Of a DNA stretch of 64,000 nt, positions 10,012-19,297 are shown one piece after another (positions within the stretch are counted from its first letter, which is position 1; every line of letters starts with the position of its first letter). Source of the DNA: G039954875 sp047528275 (GTDB taxonomy: Bacteria > Bacteroidota > Bacteroidia > Flavobacteriales > Blattabacteriaceae); contig CP180023.1 of assembly GCA_047528275.1 (NCBI GenBank), forward strand, positions 496,001 to 560,000, written 5' to 3'. The notes under the pieces are model-generated. The model saw only the letters and a program-made list of their open reading frames with translations. It was not told where the DNA came from and did no database searches. Made by a program: the position numbers and the translations under genes.

Positions 10012-11099
10012 GCATTAATCTATAAAGATAGAGGTGGTGTATAAATAACTCCATTGAATAAGAAAAAACCGATAGAAGGTGCTAACCCTGAAGATTTTGG
10101 AAACACTGATAAAAAGTGTCAGAAGGAACTAGTCTAAAAAAAGAAAGATGAAGAAATGGGGAAATTTAACTAAAAAATGTAAAGGCCAGGAAGGGGTGCA
10201 AGGAGAAGTAGTTTATTAAAGCCATAACAGTTATGAATCATCTAATGGAAAGCATTTTAGAGAAGCTGCATCATCTAATGGGGTAAAAAAACCTCACCCT
10301 GCAAAAGGATCATAAGAGTTACAAACCTTAAGATTAGAAAGATAACGGGATTTATCGCAAATTAAGACTATAGAAAGATCTCATTGGTACGTCATCCATG
10401 AGTATCCTCAAAGGAGAAAGAAAGACCTTAAAGCAGCCAAGAATCCTTTTATAGGGTCTGCACTGGTATAAGTGGATCTGACACAATGCTTTACCGTCGG
10501 AATCCACAAACAAAGGAAGCCCTCTTCTTCAAATAGCGTCAATGTAGTCGTCTTTATATTTTGGTAATGAATGAAATAGATCCAGAGAAATACTTCCTGT
10601 GCGTATTGGGTTCAGATCTGATCTACAAGAGCGAAGGCTCATGAGTCCATAGAAGTCCCGTAAAAGTCATCCTAATACTATTGAACTCGATCCTTTAGAG
10701 ACTAAGCAAACCCCTGAAAGTCTGCTAAAAATTCTCAAAGTGTTCATGGGCTACTATGCCATTTAACCCTAAAAAAATAAGCACATGAAGACAAGATATT
10801 TCTAGAATAAAGATCATGATATCATATGTCTGATCTCTAAATGTGGAGAAGCTGTGAGGCTGACCAGCTTCAATCAATAAGAGATGAGATTATCGGTTCC
10901 GTTGAGGATTGAAGAGAGGTAGGTAGAAGAAGTGAGTATCTGGAAGGTGAAAGGGAGATTAATTAAGCATAGGCTAAAGAACGCATCGATAATTTCATCG
11001 AAGAGATCAAGGAACTTACTGATTACAAGTCCCTTGATGGAGTAGATTTCATCCCAGTTCGATCCCCAAGCAATTCATAGTGTAACCAATCAAAATCAA
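10012..11099 (+). other. Heavily eroded prophage early region
   Basis: No open frame longer than a few dozen codons. Protein-like runs such as AKNPFIGSALVxVDLTQCFTVG (about 10437-10500) and NFIEEIKELTDYKSLDGVDF (about 10994-11050) show that genes once lay here in plus orientation. Families are not recognisable. Confidence 0.4.
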
Positions 11100-11530
11100 T
11101 GAGTCATGCTAGAAATAGAATTTTCATTAGGTTATTTCAAAGGACCAGAAATGAATATCATTTGTTTGATCAAGGAAGAGCCGGAAGAAAAATACACCCT
11201 GAGGAAAGTTATCCGATTCAATTCTGAAGGAATGACCCTCTCTCAGCTCTATCATAAGAATATATGAGAGGTAGAGGCTTTCTATAAAGAACACTATGAG
11301 AAATTAGATCGCTATGAGGTTTGTTCTTACATAGAAGAGTTTGAGAGAGAATTTGAAGAAATTACCGAATATAGAAATCATTATAAGAGATGAGAAATTA
11401 AAGGAATCGATGAATCAGATACAATTTATCGAAAAGACCCAAATGAGTTCCTAAAGGAACTCTTACAGATGATTGATAAGCGATTTGGTGAACACTTAAA
11501 AAAGTTCAAAAGGGAGAGTAAAATGATATT
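11100..11530 (+). pseudogene. Degraded phage protein, unknown family
   Basis: A mostly open plus-strand frame contains LEIEFSLGYFKGPEMNIICL, then VIRFNSEGMTLSQLYHKNI. It continues with an acidic, probably helical segment (RYEVCSYIEEFEREFEEITE) and ends near FGEHLKKFKRES. Two or three stops (TGA, TAA) interrupt it, with no clear frameshift. It lies directly before the excisionase-like HTH gene. Confidence 0.35.
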
Positions 11531-11536
11531 CTCACA

Positions 11537-11755
11537 AATGATATACTCACAGTAGAAGAGACGGCTTATTATTTAAATGTAGCCAAAAGCACACTCTACC
11601 GCTAGAGGAGGTCAGGATACTCAAGAATCACTATGTAGGCAATAATGTGCGCTATAAGAGATCTGAGTTGCTTATATATTAATAGTTTAAGAGAATTGGA
11701 AAAAAGGCTCATCCTCATAGGATAAAAAATAGGAAGAAGAAATTAAGATTAAAAA
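11537..11755 (+). pseudogene. Excisionase-family HTH (HTH_17) remnant
   Basis: The frame reads DILTVEETAYYLNVAKSTLY, then R-stop-RRSGY. This is the classic start of small Bacteroidota excisionase/DNA-binding proteins (L-T-x-x-E-x-A-x-Y-L, then S-T-L-Y-R-W). The W codon has become TAG and a frameshift follows, after which the tail reads RYKRSELLIYI. Such proteins assist excision of integrated elements or regulate them. Inactive. Confidence 0.6.
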
Positions 11756-11765
11756 GATAAAAATC

Positions 11766-12507
11766 ATGGATATACCTCACTTAGAACAAGTCACAATAGA
11801 AGAAGGTCCTCTGTTCGAAGGAGAGGTTTCATCGAAAGTGATACCCCAAACAGAGTAAAAAGATCAAGAAGTAAAAAGCCCTTCTGAAAGTTATCAGGAA
11901 ACCCAAATGAGCCTAAGTTTAGCAAGGGATATTTTCTGATCGTTTGAGCTTTGAACATGCTTTGAGGGTGGTCCAGATGCTAAGTCGATTGGATATGGTA
12001 CCACAATCCTATCAAGACAATGTACAAAACGTGATGGTGGAACTAGAGATCTCTCATAGGTCTGGGGTATTGCCCCTTATAGTGTGATGTAGAATCTTCG
12101 TATGATCCAGGGTAAACTCTCATACTCGGGTACCTTTATCATAGGAGTACTCAATACCATAAGAGATTCAACGCTCTTGAGTTCGAGCTATCCGGACAGG
12201 GCGATGATTACAACTCTAGGGTCTGTGCTCTGGAACGCTCCACGGGCAAGAAATTGGAAGGAAGCAGGATAATTCTAGATATGGCCGCCAAGGTTGAGGG
12301 CTGGTATGGTAAGAGTAGAAGTAAATGGAAAGCATGCCAGAGCAGATGTTTAAATATCGAGCTACGAGTTTCTTCTACCAGATCTATCCTCCCGATATCT
12401 TTATGATGATGTACACCTCTGATGAGGCTAGGGATATGAATAGCATTACTACAATAGATATACAGAAGAGAAAACAATCCAGCCATAAAACCTCAGGAGA
12501 TTTATAA
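11766..12507 (+). pseudogene. recT: RecT-family single-strand annealing protein remnant
   Basis: Starts at ATG in MDIPHLEQVTIEEGPLFEGE. Later segments, in shifting frames, read FEHALRVVQMLSRLDMVPQS, VMVELEISHRSGVLPL, GTFIIGVLNTI, then MESMPEQMFKYRATSFFYQI (12325 on). RecT-like proteins share the FE-A-x-A-x-x-L, LE-A-R-G, and (W)-x-x-MPExMxxYR(A)xxFF patterns. They anneal complementary single strands during phage recombination. Several stops and frameshifts. It is paired with an exonuclease gene directly downstream, as in other phage recombination modules. Confidence 0.65.
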
Positions 12508-12531
12508 AACGGTTTAATAACCCACTGCTAT

Positions 12532-13219
12532 GGAAACACTACAAACAATCATAGTAAATCTAAAAGAGTGGTAGGGATAACGACTAGAAAAGATCACTGT
12601 CTCAGAAGCATGAAAGTTCATGAAGAGTGGCCGAGGTAAGGAAAATTATTTATTACAGATAGCCCTAAGCTATATTCACGAGAAGATGACCGAGTTGCTC
12701 ACAGGGGGGGGCATGCCTTGAAACAACTCTCAAGTAAGGTCATCGAATGGGGTAAGGAGCAGGAGTTACAATTGGCCTGATCTTTGTTCGATAGACTTAA
12801 TGAGATCATGGAGTATTACGGAGGGTAATGCCTGAGATTCTTCCCCTATAATGCCTATAGTAAGCATCACCCGATGCCTTGATAAAAATCTATCTTATTA
12901 AGATTAAATGTCCGTATTTCTCTCGGATCCATCTCGAGCATCTTTTAGAGACTTTTGAGGATGAATCGAGCAATGGATTAAGAAACATCGTTTTGAATAC
13001 TATACCTAGGTGCAATTCGACATGATCTGTACAGAGAAGTAGAAAAACCTCTTTGTGAGCTATGATACTTGGATGATCGAAGAGAAGAAAAAATTGGTTT
13101 TGATAGAAGTATCCCGAGAATAATCCTTCACTTGAGAGTTGCTCGAGCAACTTAAAGCAGCCTCAGGGATCATTGTAAACGCTCTGAAAAAGCTGGAAGA
13201 AGTAGGAGACTACGTTTAA
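12532..13219 (+). pseudogene. YqaJ-type phage exonuclease remnant
   Basis: It opens METLQTIIVNLKEW. Later parts read DALIKIYLIKIKCPYFS (a PD-(D/E)XK core E-x-K type strand, with the acidic residue altered), then EYYT-stop-VQFDMICTEK and KNLFVSYDTWMIEEKKKLVL. This matches the YxxQVQxxMxxTG...xxFVSYDP pattern of YqaJ / lambda-exonuclease-like nucleases. Such enzymes degrade 5' ends to give the RecT partner single-stranded DNA. CAG/CAA-to-stop changes and frameshifts break it. Confidence 0.6.
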
Positions 13220-13227
13220 ACATAAAC

Positions 13228-13317
13228 ATGACGAAGATGGAATATTTAATTAGAGTGCTCCTATGTATTTTGATAGGTCTGAGTATGTTTTGCTTTTATA
13301 AGTTTCATAAAGATTAG
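13228..13317 (+). CDS. Tiny single-membrane-span ORF
   Basis: An ATG-started frame of 29 codons reads MTKMEYLIRVLLCILIGLSM followed by FCFYKFHKD and a TAG. The hydrophobic core could be one membrane helix. It lies between the exonuclease and the KilA-N antirepressor. It may be the front of a longer gene truncated by CAG-to-TAG. No family. Confidence 0.25.
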   Translation: MTKMEYLIRVLLCILIGLSMFCFYKFHKD

Positions 13318-13404
13318 AAAACAAGCCTACCATCATCAATGTATGATGTAAAGAAAGTAAAATTTGATAAAAAATATTTAAAATAAATTATACTAAATAA
13401 ACAA

Positions 13405-14124
13405 TTCAGTTATGAAGGTAATCCTATCACATTTCAATCAGAAAATGGCAGTATGATGGTTAATGCAAGACAGATGGGAAGATATTTTAGAAAGAGAGCA
13501 TCAAATTGGTTATACAATAAAAACGCTAAAGATTTTATTGCAGCATATCGCGAGTTATTAAAAATACAATCAACTGATATATTGGTAGTTAACTATTTAA
13601 ATAATGGAGACACCTGGTTTTACGAGGACATACCTTTAGAGTTCCCCGGATGCCTCAGTTCGTTTTTTCCGTATGATGCAATTCTAAAGATTAAGGAGCT
13701 TTTGATCCAGGGGGATGCTTCCATAGGGAGTAATAATCAAAATGCTTTCATATTACAAGCATTCAAGATGTTTTAGCAAAGAGTGAATCGCCAAAGTGAA
13801 GAACTTAAAAAGTAGGCCTCAAAAGTGAAATACTATGATATGGTTTTATAAAGCTGCTCAACGTATACCACTAACAATATATATAATTTATTGGTCATGA
13901 TTGATGTAACTTTAAAAAATAGCTTACATGAGAGAAAACTGCAATACAAACATGGGGAAGTCTGGATGCTCTAAAACGCCTACTAAGATAAGGACCACAC
14001 CAAAATCAAGACGCATGTCTTTACCGATCTCGAAGGCAAGACAAAGACGCGAATGATGACGGTGTGGACTGAAATCGGCTGGAAGTTTATCCATGAGGAG
14101 TTAGAGAGGCAGCTAGAGTCTTAA
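13405..14124 (+). pseudogene. KilA-N / KilAC phage antirepressor, interrupted
   Basis: The first 110 codons are still open (through 13776): NGSMMVNARQMGRYFRKRAS, then WLYNKNAKDFIAAYRELLKI and FYEDIPLEFPGCLSSFF. This is the KilA-N pattern (MxNATxMxxxxGK, WLR, ALEFARWLSPEF). After TAG at 13774-13776 the same protein continues as QRVNRQSEELKK, YYDMVL, SCSTYTTNNI and WTEIGWKFIHEELERQL. That is a KilAC-like C-terminal DNA-binding domain ending with the usual W-T-x-x-G. The initiator seems lost (in-frame NKQFSYEGNPITF precedes the first ATG). Known role: phage antirepressor or host-interaction regulator. Confidence 0.7.
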
Positions 14125-14198
14125 AAAAAGCATAGGTATTCTGATGAATCTCTGAGGAGAAGCTTTTAGTGAATTTTTGAATGAAAAAATATCTAATT

Positions 14199-14940
14199 AT
14201 GAGAGAATTAACCATTAACCACAATACTTAACCCTGCACTACCTCTCGTTTGGTGGTCTGGAAGTTTGGTAAGGAGCAGAAGAATGTTTTAAGGGCTATA
14301 TAAAAAATTGAATGTAGCGAAGAATTCACTCAGTTTAATTTTGATCTTAGTGAGTATGAAGATCTAATAGGTAGAAGATTACCACAATACATTATCACTC
14401 GTAACAGGTTTTCATTTTTGGTAATGGGATTCATAGGTAAGGGAGTAGCCTGATTCAAGGAAGAATTCATCAAAGTTTTTAACGCTATGGAAGCTATGCT
14501 TAAAATGATCACTTCCTTTAAACTTTCATGTATGAATATTCTAAAAATGGCCTTAGAGAGTTAACAAGAACATATGAAACTTTAAAAAGAGAATAATATA
14601 TTTCAACCGAAAGCTCAACTCATGGAAAAGATGTTCGATGCAGATGAGAAGATACCCATAGTCCAGGTGACCAAAATCTTGGTCACCTGGACTATGGGGG
14701 GCATCTTTTTAATAAACTTCAAGATCCCGATCTATTTCATTAAGGATCGACTGTGTCCGTATTAGGAATACATTGATAGGGACTATTTCCTCTTGAAGGA
14801 GAAGTTCATCGATAGGAGTGCTCATGAAGGCTTTATGCTATTCAAGATCTTGTTGATACAGAATGGACTCTGTTTTCTATCAAAGCTCTTAGGGGTAGTG
14901 GAGAGAAGTAAGGAAATGAACGAGATAGCTTAATCAAATC
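14199..14940 (+). pseudogene. Rha-family regulator with KilAC-like C-terminus, broken
   Basis: It starts RELTINHNT. The Rha core (14250-14520) reads VVWKFGKEQKNVLRAI, DLSEYEDLIGRRLPQYIITR and NRFSFLVMGFIGKGVA, then FKEEFIKVFNAMEAMLKM. This follows the Phage_pRha pattern (xxFGKxHxNVLRxI, YxIT+DGFSFLxMGFTGKxA). The second part reads FQPKAQLMEKMFDADEKIP and ends in KEKFIDRSAHEGFMLFKILL, a KilAC-type domain. A perfect hairpin (14655-14698) interrupts the protein between the two domains. With the preceding KilA-N gene it makes two adjacent antirepressor-type genes. Confidence 0.65.
14655..14698. repeat. Perfect inverted repeat, 20-base arms, 4-base loop
   Basis: The left arm cccatagtccaggtgaccaa (14655-14674) is the exact reverse complement of 14679-14698, with loop aatc. 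It sits inside the Rha/KilAC coding remnant, where the left arm fits the expected protein (IPIVQVTKIL) and the right arm does not. That suggests the right arm is a templated copy of the left. It is followed by g-rich sequence and then ttttt (about 14705-14710), so it could also act as a terminator. Confidence 0.85.
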
Positions 14941-15001
14941 CATGTAAAACCATGAAAAAACGTGAAAAATATTTTGATCGGTCTTTGGTTGGGGATCCTT
15001 C

Positions 15002-15184
15002 TTAATTGAATCTTTCTTCTATAGCACAAGGAAAAATCCTATTTAAAAACCCAAGGAGCTCCTCTTTGAGTTCATTGTGGGTCTTACCTCTCTTATGGTA
15101 TGGCCCATTTTTCTCACAATTGGAGTGATCTATATGCTGAATTCTCGCTATAGGGATTAAGCAATAATTTTTGAAATGACTCAA
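15002..15184 (-). pseudogene. Possible serine-recombinase zinc-ribbon fragment
   Basis: A minus-strand open frame of 60 codons includes HSNCEKNGPYHKRGKTHNEL and KEELLGFLNRIF. The C-x-x-x-GPY(H)xxKxxxxNE pattern resembles the end of the zinc beta-ribbon of large serine recombinases. The upstream minus-strand sequence is not clearly coding. All neighbours run on the plus strand, so this may be an inserted scrap or a chance frame. Confidence 0.25.
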
Positions 15185-15262
15185 TTCCGACCAAGTTCTC
15201 TTTAAAAGGAGAAAAAAAGCTTCATAATGAAGGATTCAATGAAGGAAAAAAACAGAAAAAAA

Positions 15263-16690
15263 TGGAGTATTTGATCTTAGCGCTGGTCTTACTTGTTCTA
15301 TAGAACACCTGGATGGTTACACGGGATGGAAAAGATAGATAAGGGGGATTGATTGTATTAGAACGGATTGTAAGGAAATATTCAAGTATGAATAGTTTTA
15401 TTCAGTTATAGAGAGAATTCTTCAAGATTAAAGAATGGAGAGATGGCCGAAATATTAGCGACGCCGAAGCCATGCTTTATATGATTAGTAAGGTATAATT
15501 CGAGGTGAAGATCGAGCTGGTAAAGTGGAAATACATCCACATGTAAGTCGGTGAATTGGTTTCCTCTGAAAGGTTTTTAGTTGAAAAATGGAGTTGGGAT
15601 AAAATGAAAATAGCTAGACTCTTCAGGAGAATGCTAGTTAAGGACATATCTCTCGAAGAGTATAGAAAGGTGTAAACCTGATCAAAATAAAGCGTTTGAT
15701 CATTCGTAGACCTTTTGAGGCAGGAAACGAGATAGAAAAAAATGGAATAATCCTATTGATATAAGCGAGTTAACTTACTATTTTGATAATAAAATGAGGT
15801 AATAAATAAGACAGGAAACGAGGTAAGCATGACTCAGAGAAAAGTCACTTCTTAATAATAAGTGAGAAAAACAAAAATAACGAGAATAAGAGGAGAGAAA
15901 ATCCTCCTACCCCCCTTTTTTTGGAAAATTAGAATCTTTTGATTCAGTAAAAAATCCAAAAAGGAAGAGTTGTCCTTAAGTATTGAAAGAGAAGAAAAAG
16001 AAAAAAGTTGCACGAAAAAAGAAAAAGAAGAACAAGGTGATTTAAACCCCTCTGACGGTCTGAATGGAGATCTAGGAAAAATTGGTATGACCAGAGAGAA
16101 AAAAAACTATCAGATAGGCTCCTAATAGCCTTAAAATAATATCTAGGTGGAGAGGGTCAATCCAGTAAGTCGCTATAAGAGGATAAGAGAGGTTTTTCCG
16201 GGGTACCCCTATCAAAGAAAAACGATTTTGGGAGGTACATTATCTTTTTGTATCTAAAAAGTTCATTAAGCATGGTCCTTGTCGAATCGATACAAGGTGG
16301 AGTGAACATGTTTTCAAGTATAAAAGGATTCTTTCAGAATAGATAACTTTAAACACCTTGTACAAACTATCTCAAGATCAGAGAATAGAGTGATCTCCAT
16401 CATCGAACAATCTATAGTCAATGGTCGGAAGGGGCTCTTTGAATTGAAAAACAACAGCCTAGAGCAAGGAACTTTTTTCCCCCTACCCTCGAGAAGCTAC
16501 GATCGGACAGGATTCTTTTTGTGGATTTTGCCATGAAGTACGTCTCACACTTCACAAGGGATGATTTCGAATAGTTCTATTCCTAATAGGATCTCTCGCA
16601 AGAATCACAGGGAGTCCGCGAAGAGAAAGGGAAAAAGTAGTTTTTGCCAGGTTTAGAGAAGTACTTAAACAGTGTGATCGAAAAAAAAGA
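15263..16690 (+). pseudogene. Phage replisome-organiser-like gene, broken
   Basis: The N-terminal part reads VGELVSSERFLVEKWSWDKM then KIARLFRRML (about 15547-15640). This matches the start of phage replication initiators and replisome organisers (P-G-Q-L-V-(T/S)SxRxLxxKWxWSxxKVxRFL). A long charged K/E-rich linker follows, with ENPPTPLF around 15898-15930. A C-terminal part around 16250-16350 reads KSFIKHGPCRIDTRWSEHVF. Many stops. It sits directly before the dnaB remnant, the expected place for a helicase-loading partner. Confidence 0.45.
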
Positions 16691-16769
16691 AATTAAAAAA
16701 TACTATAACAAGATGCTATTGATATCAAAAAAATCGACCATATACAAACTCGACTAATACTTTGATCTG

Positions 16770-18070
16770 GATGAGTCCATCGACCATCAAAGAGGCTATT
16801 TTGGTGGCTTGCTTGATAAATACACGCTCCATATGGATGATTATCGAGAGCTTCCGGCAGCTCAATCCATTCTAATACAAGGATAAATGTTCTGATTTAT
16901 TCTAGCTTGAAAGAGATGTATTCCGAAAATGTCCCCATCGACTTGAACACTGTGAGTTAACATTTTTGTAAAAGAGGACTACTTGAGGAAGTTGGGGGGG
17001 GGCTATCGCTTGATGGGGCTCTTTCATAAGGTAATTTCGAGTGCATATTTTGAATACTATTATCGTATTCTCTTGCAATACTTTGTCAAGCGTAGTTGTA
17101 GAGATATGGTTTTTGAAATACTGAAGATAACCGAAAATAATGAAATGGATTATTTCGATATGTTCGAGCAGGCACAAAGCAAATTTGAAGAGATATCTAA
17201 AGGTCTAGATACACATCCTATCGATGAGTATTGGTCCATAGTGATAGAGGGTGTGCGTAAAGCATGCAACATCAATAAGGGAGGACCAAAGCGTCCTCCC
17301 ATCGAGCATAGAAATGGTCAATAACAACATTTTCGGTTGGTAGAAATCAGATCTGGTGATCTTGTCCTCACAGCCTGGTATGGGTAAGATGGATCTAACT
17401 TTGCAAGAGGCCTGTTTTGTTGCAGATTCAGGCTTTCCGGTAGTCTTTTTTTTCCATTGAAATGAGTTAAGAGCAACATGGCCATGCATCTGGTATCATA
17501 TCAGAGTAATGTGCCCTTGCAAAAGATCCACCACTCAGGACTGAAAGAAATGGATATCAACCGCATATTTGATACCATCAAGAAGGTTCCCGTTCTACAT
17601 TGACGATACGGCAGATTTAGACCTCCTACAATTGCGTATCAAGGCCAAACATCTACAAAGAGAAAAAGGAATTCAGATGATTGTTTTGGATTATCTACAG
17701 CTCGTTCATGCCAAAAGGAACAACAGAGAATAAGAGATCTCGGGAATATCGAGAAGTCTCAAGATGTTGGCCAAAGAGCTTTATGTATCCGTGATATTTT
17801 TTTCGCAGCTCTCACTGGATGTAGAGATACGAGGGGTGGTATCAAGCCTCCACAACTTTCAGATTTTCGTAACTCAGGGACCATAAAACAAAACGTCGAT
17901 ATCGTATTGTTTTTGTATAGGCTGTAGTATTATGATCATCATTAGTGGGATCAGAGATATGAAAATCAAAGCTGCGTAGGTCAAGCTGATCTCATGTGTG
18001 AGAAGCACCGTAACGGAGTTTTTTTTACAATAGAGTGCACTGACACTTCTCACATATGAAGTTCATGAAT
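16770..18070 (+). pseudogene. dnaB: Phage replicative DNA helicase (DnaB-type) remnant
   Basis: The N-terminal domain is seen in SLKEMYSENVPIDLNTV and, in the open frame 16983-17324, GGGYRLMGLFHKVISSAYFE. The ATPase domain reads LVILASQPGMGK (Walker A-like), then GFPVVFFSIEMS, YIDDTADLDLLQLRIKAKHL, MIVLDYLQLVHAK (Walker B region) and VIFFSQLSLDVEIRG. The end reads CEKHRNGVFFTIECT. The order and motifs are those of DnaB helicases. Multiple frameshifts. In the prophage it would have provided replication independent of the host helicase. Confidence 0.8.
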
Positions 18071-18119
18071 TTATCGGTATTTGATCCTATCAGCTCCTCC
18101 TGGTAAGGGGTAACATTAA

Positions 18120-18360
18120 GAAGATGAAGGAATGAGAAAGCTTAGTGAGATTTTGGAAATCTATCTGGAAGGTTTGGAAGAGTAAATTCTCTATCATGTC
18201 CAGCGGATGGAAGAGCTGCATACCTGCGACTGGAGATGGACAAAACACAAAGCATGCTGCATAAAATAGAACAAAGGTGCTTTTCGTATGACTGAGAAGA
18301 GAGAGAAAGCTCGATGAGTGACATCATCGTAAAGTTACCTCGATGCCTATCCAAGAAAAG
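18120..18360 (+). pseudogene. Small hypothetical phage remnant
   Basis: The frame opens MRKLSEILEIYLEGLEE then a TAA, and continues ILYHVQRMEELHTCDWRWTK, MTEKRESSMSDIIVKLP. It follows the helicase remnant and precedes the palindromic terminator. No family recognised. Confidence 0.35.
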
Positions 18361-18546
18361 GAGATTTTTATTGAGATTTTACATTAAACCCAGAAGATTA
18401 TTTATCGATCTTTAAGATATATTTTTTTTTTAAAATTATATATAATTTGTATGGAAAATTATATATCTATAGATAGATATATGAGATACAATATATTACA
18501 AAATACGAAAATGCGGTAACAGATAGGAAGAACACTTTGTATATGA

Positions 18547-18577
18547 GATTGACCGAGATCTCGGTCGATCATTTTTT
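18547..18577 (+). terminator. Palindromic rho-independent terminator
   Basis: gaccgagatctcggtc (18551-18566) is a perfect 16-base palindrome. Pairing extends outward to about 18547 and 18570 with one G:T, and a run of six T follows at 18572-18577. It probably ends the phage replication operon and insulates the lipoprotein gene downstream. Alternatively the palindrome could be a repressor operator. Confidence 0.6.
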
Positions 18578-18659
18578 GATAGAATTGTAGTAATTTAGGC
18601 AGGCAATCCGAAAGAGGAGTGCTTAGAGATAGTTCTGAAATTTTAAATTAATGATAATT

Positions 18660-19199
18660 ATGAGGTTTTTAAATGTTTTTCTTGCAGCATTTTTGATCAT
18701 GTCCTGTAATGATACTGATAATAAATATGGAAATAAGTTAGATGATCTTTTTAAAAAAGATGAAAATGAGCAAAATAGTGATCAAAAATTAGTACAGTGT
18801 TTCACACTTGATAATCTTAAGAAGGAATGCCTGATAGGGAAGTGGAAAATCAAGTCTGCTAAACAGGGTGAAAAAAATCAAACTCTAGAGGATTTAATTT
18901 TGACCGCCCCTCAAAAAATTCAATCACTTGATCTTAAATCTGATAAAATATCGGGGAAAATTTTCCTTGTTAAGGCAGATGCCATTGCATTGAGAGATAA
19001 TGCATTGGAAATACCTCAGACTACTTATAGCTTTGAGGAAGGAAGTAAAAAGATCAGTTTCAATGGGCCAAGTGGAATTCCTATGAATCTGATAGTCAAG
19101 TTATTTAAAAACAAAGAAATGACTCTGGAACTCTCAGGAAAGACAATAGGGATTCCTGCTAAAGATTACGTATTAGAAACTGTTTGGAGCAAGGAATGA
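18660..19199 (+). CDS. Intact lipoprotein, lipocalin-like
   Basis: A full open frame. An ATG at 18651 or 18660 is possible. 18660 gives MRFLNVFLAAFLIMSC, a short signal peptide with Cys16 as the lipidation site. After an acidic linker (about residues 17-45) comes CLIGKWKIKSAKQG, an alternating beta pattern, a TYSFEEGSKKISFN stretch, and LELSGK...VLETVWSK. G-x-W-K-I at the domain start and repeated short strands suggest a lipocalin-like barrel. The homology is inferred from pattern only. It lies inside the dead prophage yet has no frameshift or stop, and is flanked by two good terminators. Possible roles: a phage-carried lysogenic-conversion (moron) gene still under selection, or a host gene inserted there. 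Confidence 0.7.
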   Translation: MRFLNVFLAAFLIMSCNDTDNKYGNKLDDLFKKDENEQNSDQKLVQCFTLDNLKKECLIGKWKIKSAKQGEKNQTLEDLILTAPQKIQSLDLKSDKISGKIFLVKADAIALRDNALEIPQTTYSFEEGSKKISFNGPSGIPMNLIVKLFKNKEMTLELSGKTIGIPAKDYVLETVWSKE

Positions 19200-19266
19200 A
19201 ATTCTGTTTTTTTTAATTAATTTTTTTATCCACCCTTATATTTTTATTAAGGACGCATTTTTTAGA

Positions 19267-19297
19267 GCCGCCGATCGTAAGTTTGGCGGTTTTTTTT
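19267..19297 (+). terminator. Rho-independent terminator after the lipoprotein gene
   Basis: gccgccga pairs with tttggcggt (six strong pairs plus G:T and A:T) around an 8-base loop, then eight T at 19290-19297. It lies about 70 bases after the lipoprotein stop. Confidence 0.8.
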
